Assembly (NCBI RefSeq): GCF_009720655.1
Contig: NZ_WNKS01000001.1
Span: 248,001-312,000, forward strand
Reading direction: 5' to 3'
Origin: Rhodoblastus acidophilus
GTDB lineage: Bacteria; Pseudomonadota; Alphaproteobacteria; Rhizobiales; Beijerinckiaceae
DNA length: 64,000 nt
Shown here: positions 28,052-35,107 of the stretch, piece after piece
How the letters are laid out: every line of letters begins with the position of its first letter
How positions within the stretch are numbered: position 1 is the stretch's first letter
Translations under genes and position numbers: made by a program
The notes under the pieces: generated by a model
What the model saw: the letters and a program-made list of their open reading frames with translations, nothing else
What the model was told of the DNA's origin: nothing
Database searches by the model: none

Positions 28052-28489
28052 GAACAGCCGTCCTCACATTTCAGCCAATCATGACGAGCATATGCCCCAA
28101 CGCGAAATAACCAGTAAATGTCCTCTGCTGGTGCCAAGCGGCCGTTCCCGCCATAGCCCGCGAGGGCCTGCAATCCGCCGATTTCCGACGAAGTCGCGGG
28201 GAGTGTAGTGGTGTTTTTTTTGGTTCTGTCTGGATTGCTCGCGGGGGCTCATTTTTTGAAAAATTCCACTCCTGGTTGAAACTCAACCGCGCAAAACCGC
28301 GCAAAACTGATGAATTTGTGCAAAAAACACGCGATTTTTGACGAAAAACACGTGATTTTCGCGTTTGCATCTTGCGGGTTGTGGAGGCGGCGCCGGAGGG
28401 TGAACGGTGTTCGTGGCGGTCCCCTCGGGGGGAGGTTGAAAATCATCGCTTCATAACAAGTGGTTGCGATAAAGCGCCTGTGCGACCGA

Positions 28490-28505
28490 TGTTTCACGTG
28501 AAAAC
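28490..28505. other. parS-like centromere site, copy A
   Basis: TGTTTCACGTGAAAAC matches the ParB-binding consensus TGTTTCACGTGAAACA at 14 of 16 positions, including the whole CACGTG core and left half-site. It lies in an intergenic region, as parS sites usually do. No parA or parB gene is in the window, so ParB would act from elsewhere on the chromosome. Confidence 0.6.
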
Positions 28506-28687
28506 AAAACGTGAACATTGTTTTGACATATTGACGGTTTGGACGGATTTCGCCGTTTTCACTTTTCGCTAAAAACCGCTGTTCGTCGCTTTTTGGAGCT
28601 GGACAAGCGCGTCCCCTGGCGTCTGGGCGCGAAAAAACGGCATCTCGTCAACGTTTCGGCCCAACGCCAGAGTCCCCCTTACCCCCG

Positions 28688-28713
28688 CCCTCTCCCCGCT
28701 TGCGGGGAGAGGG
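28688..28713. repeat. Dispersed palindrome CCCTCTCCCCGC-TT-GCGGGGAGAGGG
   Basis: Perfect 12-bp arms with a 2-base centre, 66 bases from the end of moaE. Shorter or imperfect relatives are at 42557-42584 and 52952-52978, showing a dispersed family. It may also end transcription. Confidence 0.8.
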
Positions 28714-28778
28714 AGCAGGCGCGTGGCGCCATTTGAGTCGCGCCTAACGCGTGACGCCGTTCTTTCGCTGCGACGACC

Positions 28779-29240
28779 TCATTTGTCTTCCCACCGCGCC
28801 AGCGCCGCCTCGTCGGCCTCCTTGGCCTCGACCCAGGCGGTCCCGTCGGCGCGGTGCTCCTTCTTCCAGAACGGCGCGCGGCTCTTCAAAAAATCCATGA
28901 TGAATTCGGCCGCCGCGAAAGCCGCGCCGCGATGGGCGCTGGCCGCCGCGACAAAGACGATGGGGTCGCCGGGCGCGATTTTGCCGTAGCGGTGGATCAC
29001 CGTCAGGCCCAACAGCGGCCAGCGGCTTTCGGCCTGCGTGGCGATGCGCTCCAGTTCGGCTTCCGCCATGCCGGGGTAATGCTCCAGCTCCAGCGCCGCC
29101 AGGGTCTGGGCCTCGTCGCGGCACAGGCCGACAAACGTGACCAAGGCGCCGATATCCGTGCGGCCAAAAGTCAGCGCGGCGGCGGCGTGGCCGGCGTCGA
29201 AGGCGTGGGGTTGAACCCGGATGGTTTTCGAAATCGGCAT
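28779..29240 (-). CDS. moaE: Molybdopterin synthase catalytic subunit
   Basis: 153 residues from the ATG at 29240 (GAGG upstream); a longer frame from 29294 adds 18 unconserved residues. The family blocks are GALVTFVGLCRDE, LELEHYPGMAEAELERIA, the catalytic-region LTVIHRYGKIAPGDPIVFVA, AHRGAAFAAAEFIMDFLKSR and the C-terminal PFWKKEHRADGTAWVEA with the conserved lysines. It inserts sulfur from MoaD into precursor Z. moaD is at 20.1 kb, so the two subunits are unlinked. Confidence 0.95.
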   Translation of the reverse strand: MPISKTIRVQPHAFDAGHAAAALTFGRTDIGALVTFVGLCRDEAQTLAALELEHYPGMAEAELERIATQAESRWPLLGLTVIHRYGKIAPGDPIVFVAAASAHRGAAFAAAEFIMDFLKSRAPFWKKEHRADGTAWVEAKEADEAALARWEDK

Positions 29241-29356
29241 CTGGCCTCGGTCAAAAAGGTGCGCGACTATCGCGCAAACGTTCATTTCGCTCAATCGGCT
29301 TAACCCTTGGGCAAGCCGCGTCCTCTAGCTTAAAACCTCACCCTTCAGGACCGCCG

Positions 29357-30112
29357 ATGACCGAAAAACCCGACGCCCTGCGCCTGCGCAACCTGCAAAA
29401 ATCGTTCGGCAAAAAGGCCGTCGACGGTCTCGACCTGACGATCCGACCGGGCGAATTCTATGCGCTGCTGGGGGCCAATGGCGCGGGCAAGACCACGACC
29501 TTGCGCATGGTCGCCGGGCTGTTGCAGCCGGACGCGGGCGAGATTTTTGTCGACGGGATCGACGTTCGAAAAAATCCGATCGAGGCCAAGCGGCGCATCG
29601 CCTGGCTGCCGGACGAGCCGCTGCTCTATGACAAGCTGTCCCCGCTCGAATATCTGGAATTCGTCGCCGGGTTGTGGGGCATGAAGGCCGAGGAGGCCGG
29701 GCCTCGCGCGGAAAATTTGTTGCGGCGGCTGAACCTGTGGGAGCAGCGCAACCAGCGTTGCGAGGGGTTTTCGCGGGGGATGCGGCAGAAAACCGTGCTC
29801 GCCGGCGCGTTGATCCATGCGCCGCGCCTGCTGATGCTCGACGAGCCGCTGACCGGGCTCGACGCCGGCGCCGCCCGGCAGGTCAAGGATATTTTGGCCG
29901 AGCAGACCCGCGCCGGCGTCGCCGTGGTCCTCACCACGCATATTCTCGAAGTGGCGGAAAAACTCGCCGACCGGATTGGGATTATCGCCGAGGGCAAACT
30001 GATCGCCGAGGGCGATCTCAATCATTTGAAGACGTTGGGCGCGGCGCAGGCGGCCAGCCTCGAAGAGGTGTTTCTGGAGCTTACGGGGCTGCGCAACGGG
30101 GCCGCCGCGTGA
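29357..30112 (+). CDS. ABC transporter ATP-binding protein (ABC-2 type exporter)
   Basis: 251 residues. Walker A GANGAGKTT at 39-47, signature FSRGMRQK, Walker B RLLMLDEPLTGLDAGA, switch TTHILEVAEKLADRIGII. The arrangement and the helical linker match the CcmA/NatA-type ATPases that drive ABC-2 exporters. The substrate is unknown. The stop codon overlaps the permease start (GTGA). Confidence 0.9.
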   Translation: MTEKPDALRLRNLQKSFGKKAVDGLDLTIRPGEFYALLGANGAGKTTTLRMVAGLLQPDAGEIFVDGIDVRKNPIEAKRRIAWLPDEPLLYDKLSPLEYLEFVAGLWGMKAEEAGPRAENLLRRLNLWEQRNQRCEGFSRGMRQKTVLAGALIHAPRLLMLDEPLTGLDAGAARQVKDILAEQTRAGVAVVLTTHILEVAEKLADRIGIIAEGKLIAEGDLNHLKTLGAAQAASLEEVFLELTGLRNGAAA

Positions 30113-31620
30113 GCCTGTCGCTGCCGCGCCTGCTGCGCCACGATTTGCGCCTGTCCTGGCGGCGGATGTGCGCTTTTTTGCGCGCGAAAACCGATCTTCA
30201 GGGCGTGCTGGTCATCGCCGCGATTGTCGCCGTCCTGCATCTGGTCGGCTGGTGGTTCGCGACCTCGCTGACGCAATGGGCGCAGGATGGCCAGATGATC
30301 CACCTCACGGCGATGGGCGTGGTCATCATCCTGCCCTGGCTGTTCTCGCAAGGTTTGACCGGCGCCACGCGCGCGCTTTACTCGCGCGGCGATCTCGACC
30401 TGCTGTTCGCCTCGCCGCTGCCGCCCTCGAAAACCCTGACCTCGCGGGCGCTGGCGGTCGCCATCGAAAGTTTTGGCTCCGTCGGCATTTTTCTGCTGCC
30501 GATCGCCGTCGACGCGGCCTTGCAGGGGCAGCCGTCCTGGCTGGCGGTCGCGCCGGCGCTCGCCGCCACCGCGCTGCTCACCACCGGGCTGGCGCTGGCG
30601 GCCACCCTCGGCCTGTTCGCCCTGCTCGGACCCAAGCGCACCCGCAGCGTCGGGCAGGTTTTGGCGACGCTGGTCGGCGCCTGGTTCGTGGTCTGCGCGC
30701 AAATTTTCAATTTTTTGCCGACCGATTGGCGCGCCGCCTTGCGCGCGCAGATGGACCATCCGGCGCCCGGAAGTTTGTTTGATCCGAACACGGCGTTGTG
30801 GCTGCCGGCGCGCGCCGCCGCTGGCGATGGTCTGGCGCTGGCGCTGTGGAGCCTGCTGGGGCTTGTGGTGTTCGTCGCCGCCGTCGCCCTGCTCGGCCGC
30901 GCTTTTGCGCGCGGCGCCTTGAGCGCGGCGGGGGACGCGCAGGTTTTTCAGGTTGTGCGGCGCGAGCAAAAATTTCGCTGCGAGCGGGCGGGGGCCCTGC
31001 GGCGCAAGGAATGGCGGTTGCTGGCGCGCGATCCCTATCTCGTCTCGCAGGTGCTGCTGCAATCGCTCTACACGATGCCGATCGCGCTGGTGATCTGGAA
31101 GGCGCTGGGCGAGGGGGGGATCGCCGTGTCGGTGTCGCCGGCGCTGGTCGCGGTGGCCGCGCAGATTTCCGCCGCCTTGGCCTTTCTGGCGGCGTCGAGC
31201 GAGGAGGCCGGCGATTTCGTCGCGACGGCGCCCGTGTCGGGGGGCGAGCTCTTGCTGCGGAAGCTGGAGGCGGTGGCGGCGCCGGTCGCCCTGTTCCTGG
31301 TCCTGCCGCTCGCCGGGCTGGTGTGGGCCGATGCGTTTGTCGGCGCCGTGACCCTTGTTTTCGCGGTGGTGGCGGCGGCGTCGACGGCGGCGCTCAATTT
31401 CTGGAAGCCGCTGCAAAACCGGCGCGGCGACCTGATCAAGACCCATGCGCAGAACAAGCTGGTCGGGTTGGTGGAGCACGGCCTCGCGCTGTGCTGGGCC
31501 ATCGCCGCCTTGCTGGCCTGCCTGCGCCTATGGGAGGCGGTGTTGCCGGTTGGCGCGGCGCTGGTCCTGCTGGCGTTCAACGCGCCGCGCCGGGGACGGC
31601 GCGCGCCTCAGCCCGCCTGA
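30109..31620 (+). CDS. ABC-2 type permease
   Basis: 503 residues from a GTG at 30109 that overlaps the ATPase stop by 4 bases; the frame is open far upstream but that part is antisense-like shadow of the ATPase gene. About ten or more hydrophobic segments are visible (VLVIAAIVAVLHLVGWWF, LVVFVAAVALLGRAF, LALCWAIAALLACLRLW). A cytoplasmic stretch QVVRREQKFRCERAGALRRK precedes the second membrane half. The substrate cannot be inferred; it pairs with the upstream ATPase. Confidence 0.85.
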   Translation: MSLSLPRLLRHDLRLSWRRMCAFLRAKTDLQGVLVIAAIVAVLHLVGWWFATSLTQWAQDGQMIHLTAMGVVIILPWLFSQGLTGATRALYSRGDLDLLFASPLPPSKTLTSRALAVAIESFGSVGIFLLPIAVDAALQGQPSWLAVAPALAATALLTTGLALAATLGLFALLGPKRTRSVGQVLATLVGAWFVVCAQIFNFLPTDWRAALRAQMDHPAPGSLFDPNTALWLPARAAAGDGLALALWSLLGLVVFVAAVALLGRAFARGALSAAGDAQVFQVVRREQKFRCERAGALRRKEWRLLARDPYLVSQVLLQSLYTMPIALVIWKALGEGGIAVSVSPALVAVAAQISAALAFLAASSEEAGDFVATAPVSGGELLLRKLEAVAAPVALFLVLPLAGLVWADAFVGAVTLVFAVVAAASTAALNFWKPLQNRRGDLIKTHAQNKLVGLVEHGLALCWAIAALLACLRLWEAVLPVGAALVLLAFNAPRRGRRAPQPA

Positions 31621-31800
31621 CGGCCTGCCGCGGTCCCTAGGCGGCGGCGCGGCTCGGAATTTTTAGGCAAAAAAGCGCATTGTCTTCAAACGTATGCATT
31701 TTGCGCGCGGGGGCGCGAGCGTTAACGCGGCGTTATCTATTCGCGACATTCGAACGATTTCGGCAAGACCTCGTTAAGCTCGGCCGGTGATGATCCCTGC

Positions 31801-31814
31801 TTGACGTAGGTCAA
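31801..31814. promoter_or_regulatory. CRP/FNR-family palindrome upstream of bcsS
   Basis: TTGAC-GTAG-GTCAA is a perfect inverted repeat with the half-site and 4-base spacing typical of FNR/FixK/CRP-family operators. Its centre is about 36 bases before the bcsS ATG at 31844, in the 223-base gap after the ABC permease gene. The position so close to the start could equally mean repression. No regulator of this family is encoded in the window. Confidence 0.5.
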
Positions 31815-31843
31815 CTACGCCAGCTATCGATCGGATCGCTCAC

Positions 31844-32602
31844 ATGAAATGGAATTCCGCCTCCCCCCTGCTCCTGTCGCTGGCTTTGAGCCTGACGACC
31901 GGGGGGCGCGCGGGCGCGGTGGACTGGTACACGGGCGACAAGACCTCGGAACCCGACTACGCGCCGTCCATTGTGATCGACGCCTCCGGCTCCTTCGCCA
32001 GCACCAGCGATTTCGGCGCGGTCGCCGTCACCGGCGCGGTCGATGGCAACCTGCGCCAGAGCGGTTTTCTCGGACGCGCGGAATTCGTTGGCGGCGGCTA
32101 CCGTTACGACGCGACCAACGCCGGCGTCACCCGGCTCATCAACGCCACCCAGGTGTCTGGCGGCGCGCTGGTCGGCTACAACTGGGTCTCTCCCAACTGG
32201 ACCTTCGCCCTGTTCGGCGGCGCCCAGGTGGTCAACACGACGCTGAACCCGTTTGACCCCAACAACGGCACCAACGGAACCCATGTCGGCGCAAAGTTCG
32301 TCGGCGAGTTCTATGGCAATCCCACCGATAAAACCATGTTCAGCGGCTACGCCTCCTACGGCACGGCCATCAGCGACTATTACACCCGCTTCAAGGCCGG
32401 CTTCGCCATTGCCCGCCAAGTGTTCATCGGTCCGGAATTCCTGGCGCTGGGCAACCAGTTCTACAACGAATATCGCGGCGGCCTGCACCTGAGCGGCTTC
32501 ACTCTGGGACAGTTGACATTCGGAATTTCCGGCGGCTTCTCCAGCAACAGGGTGACGGGATCGGGCGCTTACGGCATCGTTGATGCGCGTCTTGGTTTTT
32601 GA
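31844..32602 (+). CDS. bcsS: Cellulose biosynthesis protein BcsS
   Basis: 252 residues with a signal peptide (LLLSLALSLTTGGRAGA). The mature part is rich in alternating Gly/Tyr/Phe strands (FVGGGYRYDATN, GALVGYNWVSPNWTFALFGG, SGYASYGTAISDYYTRFKAG, LTFGISGGFSSN) and ends in an aromatic residue (RLGF), as expected for an outer-membrane beta-barrel. It fits the BcsS family found with alphaproteobacterial bcs operons. A terminator follows, so it is a separate unit from bcsA, with its own CRP/FNR-type site. Confidence 0.85.
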   Translation: MKWNSASPLLLSLALSLTTGGRAGAVDWYTGDKTSEPDYAPSIVIDASGSFASTSDFGAVAVTGAVDGNLRQSGFLGRAEFVGGGYRYDATNAGVTRLINATQVSGGALVGYNWVSPNWTFALFGGAQVVNTTLNPFDPNNGTNGTHVGAKFVGEFYGNPTDKTMFSGYASYGTAISDYYTRFKAGFAIARQVFIGPEFLALGNQFYNEYRGGLHLSGFTLGQLTFGISGGFSSNRVTGSGAYGIVDARLGF

Positions 32603-32627
32603 CAGCCTATATCGATAAATTGAAGAC

Positions 32628-32660
32628 GCGCCGACGAATGATAGTCGGCGCTTTTATTTT
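32628..32660 (+). terminator. Rho-independent terminator after bcsS
   Basis: Perfect 8-bp stem GCGCCGAC/GTCGGCGC (32628-32635 and 32644-32651), 8-base loop, followed by TTTTATTTT. It ends the bcsS transcript before the bcsA promoter region. Confidence 0.9.
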
Positions 32661-32750
32661 GAACGGAAAAGCGGAAGAAATATATTTTTAATTATAACGA
32701 CGATACCCATTTTGGGCTAACCATCAAATTAACCACCAAATAATTCTCCC

Positions 32751-32773
32751 CCTCTAGGTTACTGACCTAGGGG
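32751..32773 (+). promoter_or_regulatory. Hairpin sequestering the bcsA ribosome binding site
   Basis: CCTCTAGGT (32751-32759) pairs with ACCTAGGGG (32765-32773; one T-G wobble) around a TACTG loop. The 3' arm contains the Shine-Dalgarno AGGGGA, 7 bases before the bcsA ATG at 32780. Closed, the hairpin would block translation of the first gene of the operon. The preceding 32661-32745 stretch is AT-rich and probably holds the bcsA promoter. Confidence 0.6.
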
Positions 32774-32779
32774 AATTCG

Positions 32780-35107
32780 ATGTCCGTTAAGTTACGTGTC
32801 CTGACCTGGCTTTCAGTCGCCTGTGGCGCCGTCCTGGTGCTGACCCAACCCGTCAGCGTCGAAACCGAGCGCGTCTTTGGTCTATCCGCGCTCGCGGCCA
32901 TGGCCGGCGTGTGGATCTTCATGCGTGGCGCCCTTGCGCGGCAGTTGTTCATCGGGCTCGGCGTGTTCATCGTCGCCCGCTATTTCGTCTGGCGTGTTAC
33001 CGAAACCCTGCCGCCCGCGTCCGATCCGGTGGGTCTGTTCTTCGGCCTGATTCTGCTCGCCGCCGAAGCCTATTGCGTCCTCATCTTCGCCATCAGCCTG
33101 ACCGTGAACGTCGATCCGCTCAAGCGCAAGGATCTGCCGCGCGATCCCGACCAGGACCTGCCGACCGTCGATGTGTTCATTCCCACCTATAACGAGACCC
33201 GCGACATCATCGCGGTGACCGTGGCGGCGGCGAAGTCGATGGACTATCCCGCGGAGAAGCTGAAGGTCTATCTGCTCGACGACGGCGGCACCGACCAGAA
33301 GTGCAATGACGAAAACCCCGAAAAGGCCGCCGCGGCGCGCGAACGACGCGCCGAGTTCCAAAAACTGTGCAAGGAGATGGGCGCGACCTATCTCACCCGC
33401 GCCCGCAATCTTCACGCGAAGGCTGGCAATCTCAACGCGGGGCTGAAACATTCCTTTGGCGAGATCGTGGTGGTGTTCGACGCCGACCACGCGCCGTTCC
33501 GCGCCTTCCTGCGCGAGACCGTCGGCCATTTTCTGCGCGACGAAAAGCTCTTTCTCGTGCAGACGCCGCACGTCTTCCTCAATCCCGACCCGGTCGAGAA
33601 AAACCTGCGCACCTTCCACGAAATGCCGTCGGAGAACGAAATGTTCTATTCGACGACTCAGCGCGGCCTCGACAAATGGAACGGCTCGTTCTTCTGTGGT
33701 TCGGCGGCGCTGCTGCGGCGCTCGGCGCTGGAGGAGGCCGGAGGCTTTTCCGGCGTCACCATCACCGAGGATTGCGAGACCGCCTTCCATCTGCACGGGC
33801 GCGGCTGGACCAGCGTCTTCGTCGACAAGCCGCTGATCGCCGGCCTGCAGCCCGAAACCTTCTCCTCCTTCATCGGCCAGCGTTCGCGCTGGTGCCAGGG
33901 CATGATCCAGCTCATGCTCCTGAAGAATCCGTTTTTCGCCAAGGGTTTGCAGCCCATGCAGCGGCTCGCCTACCTGTCGAGCATGACGTTCTGGCTGTTT
34001 CCGTTCCCGCGCCTGATCTTCATGCTGGCGCCGCTGCTCTACATTTTCTACGACGTCAAGATCTTCGTCGCCAATGTCGAGGAGGCCATCGCCTACACGG
34101 CCATCTATATCGTCGCCAACATGATGATGCAGAACTATCTCTACGGCTCGCTGCGCTGGCCATGGGTGTCGGAAATCTATGAATATGTGCAGGGCGTCTT
34201 CCTGTTCCGCGCGATCATTTCGACGGTGATGGCGCCGCGCAAGCCGACGTTCAACGTCACCGCCAAGGGCGAGACGCTGGACCACGATTTCCTCTCCGAA
34301 CTGTCCTGGCCGTTCTTCCTCATCTGGGGATTTCTCGTCGCGGGCGAGGGGATGGCGATCTGGCGCTACATCTATGACCCCGACGCCAACTCGCTGATGC
34401 TGGTGGTCGGCCTGTGGACCGCCTTCAATCTGGTCATCGCCGGCGCCGCGCTGGGCGCGGTGTCCGAGCGCCGCCAGCCGGACCGCTACCCGCGCTTGGG
34501 GATCGAGCGCCAGGGCGCGCTGGAGGTGAACGGCGAACTCCATCCCGTCATCGTGAAGAATGTTTCGGCCGGCGGCTGCGCCTTCGCTTTCGCCGACGAG
34601 GCGCCTTACCGCTTCGGCGTCGGCGCTCCTGTCGCGCGGCTGCACATCAAACCGCTTCCCGGGTCGCCCATGCCGGCTCATGCGATCAGCCTGCCGCTTT
34701 GCATCAACCGCGGCGGGCCTGGCCCCGATGGGCTCTATGGCGCGGCCTTCGGCGATCTCGGCGCAGGCGGCTATTTCGCGCTGGCCGAACTGATGTACGG
34801 CGATTCCGAGGCTCTGCCGCGCTTCCTGATGAGCCGTCGCCGGCACAAGAACCTGTTCGCAGGCACGGCGCGGGTCATGCTCTGGGGCCTGCGGGAGCCG
34901 TTCCGCGCGCTCCGCTACGCCATTTGGCCGTCGAAGGAGCGGGATGAGGCGCCCGCGCCGTCTCCCGCGCCCAACCCCGGGGGGCGCGTCGATGTCGACG
35001 CCGCCTACGCTTCGGAAATTTCCGCCGCCCTGTTGCGCCAGACGCTCGATCTTGCCGCCGCGCGCATGGCGCGCGAGGCGCCTCGCAAGAAGGGAGAGGC
35101 GGCGTGA
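32780..35107 (+). CDS. bcsA: Cellulose synthase catalytic subunit (UDP-forming)
   Basis: 775 residues. Glycosyltransferase family 2 motifs are complete: LLDDGGTDQK, VVVFDADHAP, TITEDCETAFHLH and the processive QRSRWCQGM. Transmembrane segments flank the GT domain on both sides. The C-terminal PilZ domain keeps the c-di-GMP motifs RQPDR (from Arg565) and NVSAGG (from Asn594), so activity should depend on c-di-GMP. It polymerises UDP-glucose and moves the chain through the inner membrane with BcsB, whose gene overlaps by 4 bases (ATGA). A longer-than-usual C-terminal tail ends in a charged helix. Confidence 0.97.
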   Translation: MSVKLRVLTWLSVACGAVLVLTQPVSVETERVFGLSALAAMAGVWIFMRGALARQLFIGLGVFIVARYFVWRVTETLPPASDPVGLFFGLILLAAEAYCVLIFAISLTVNVDPLKRKDLPRDPDQDLPTVDVFIPTYNETRDIIAVTVAAAKSMDYPAEKLKVYLLDDGGTDQKCNDENPEKAAAARERRAEFQKLCKEMGATYLTRARNLHAKAGNLNAGLKHSFGEIVVVFDADHAPFRAFLRETVGHFLRDEKLFLVQTPHVFLNPDPVEKNLRTFHEMPSENEMFYSTTQRGLDKWNGSFFCGSAALLRRSALEEAGGFSGVTITEDCETAFHLHGRGWTSVFVDKPLIAGLQPETFSSFIGQRSRWCQGMIQLMLLKNPFFAKGLQPMQRLAYLSSMTFWLFPFPRLIFMLAPLLYIFYDVKIFVANVEEAIAYTAIYIVANMMMQNYLYGSLRWPWVSEIYEYVQGVFLFRAIISTVMAPRKPTFNVTAKGETLDHDFLSELSWPFFLIWGFLVAGEGMAIWRYIYDPDANSLMLVVGLWTAFNLVIAGAALGAVSERRQPDRYPRLGIERQGALEVNGELHPVIVKNVSAGGCAFAFADEAPYRFGVGAPVARLHIKPLPGSPMPAHAISLPLCINRGGPGPDGLYGAAFGDLGAGGYFALAELMYGDSEALPRFLMSRRRHKNLFAGTARVMLWGLREPFRALRYAIWPSKERDEAPAPSPAPNPGGRVDVDAAYASEISAALLRQTLDLAAARMAREAPRKKGEAA

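Larger units (their letters stand above)
28052..28778. other. Gene-free 0.7-kb interval holding a parS-bearing repeat element (copy A)
   Basis: No credible gene is seen between the DUF1963 gene and moaE. The stretch from about 28258 to 28600 is related, block by block, to 55676-55970: GAAAAATTCCACT with GGTTGAAA (28258-28281), GTTGTGGAGGCGGC (about 28378-28391), a near-consensus parS (28490-28505) and CGTTTTCACTTTTCGCTAAA (28554-28573). A CCCTCTCCCCGC palindrome follows at 28688. Confidence 0.7.
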
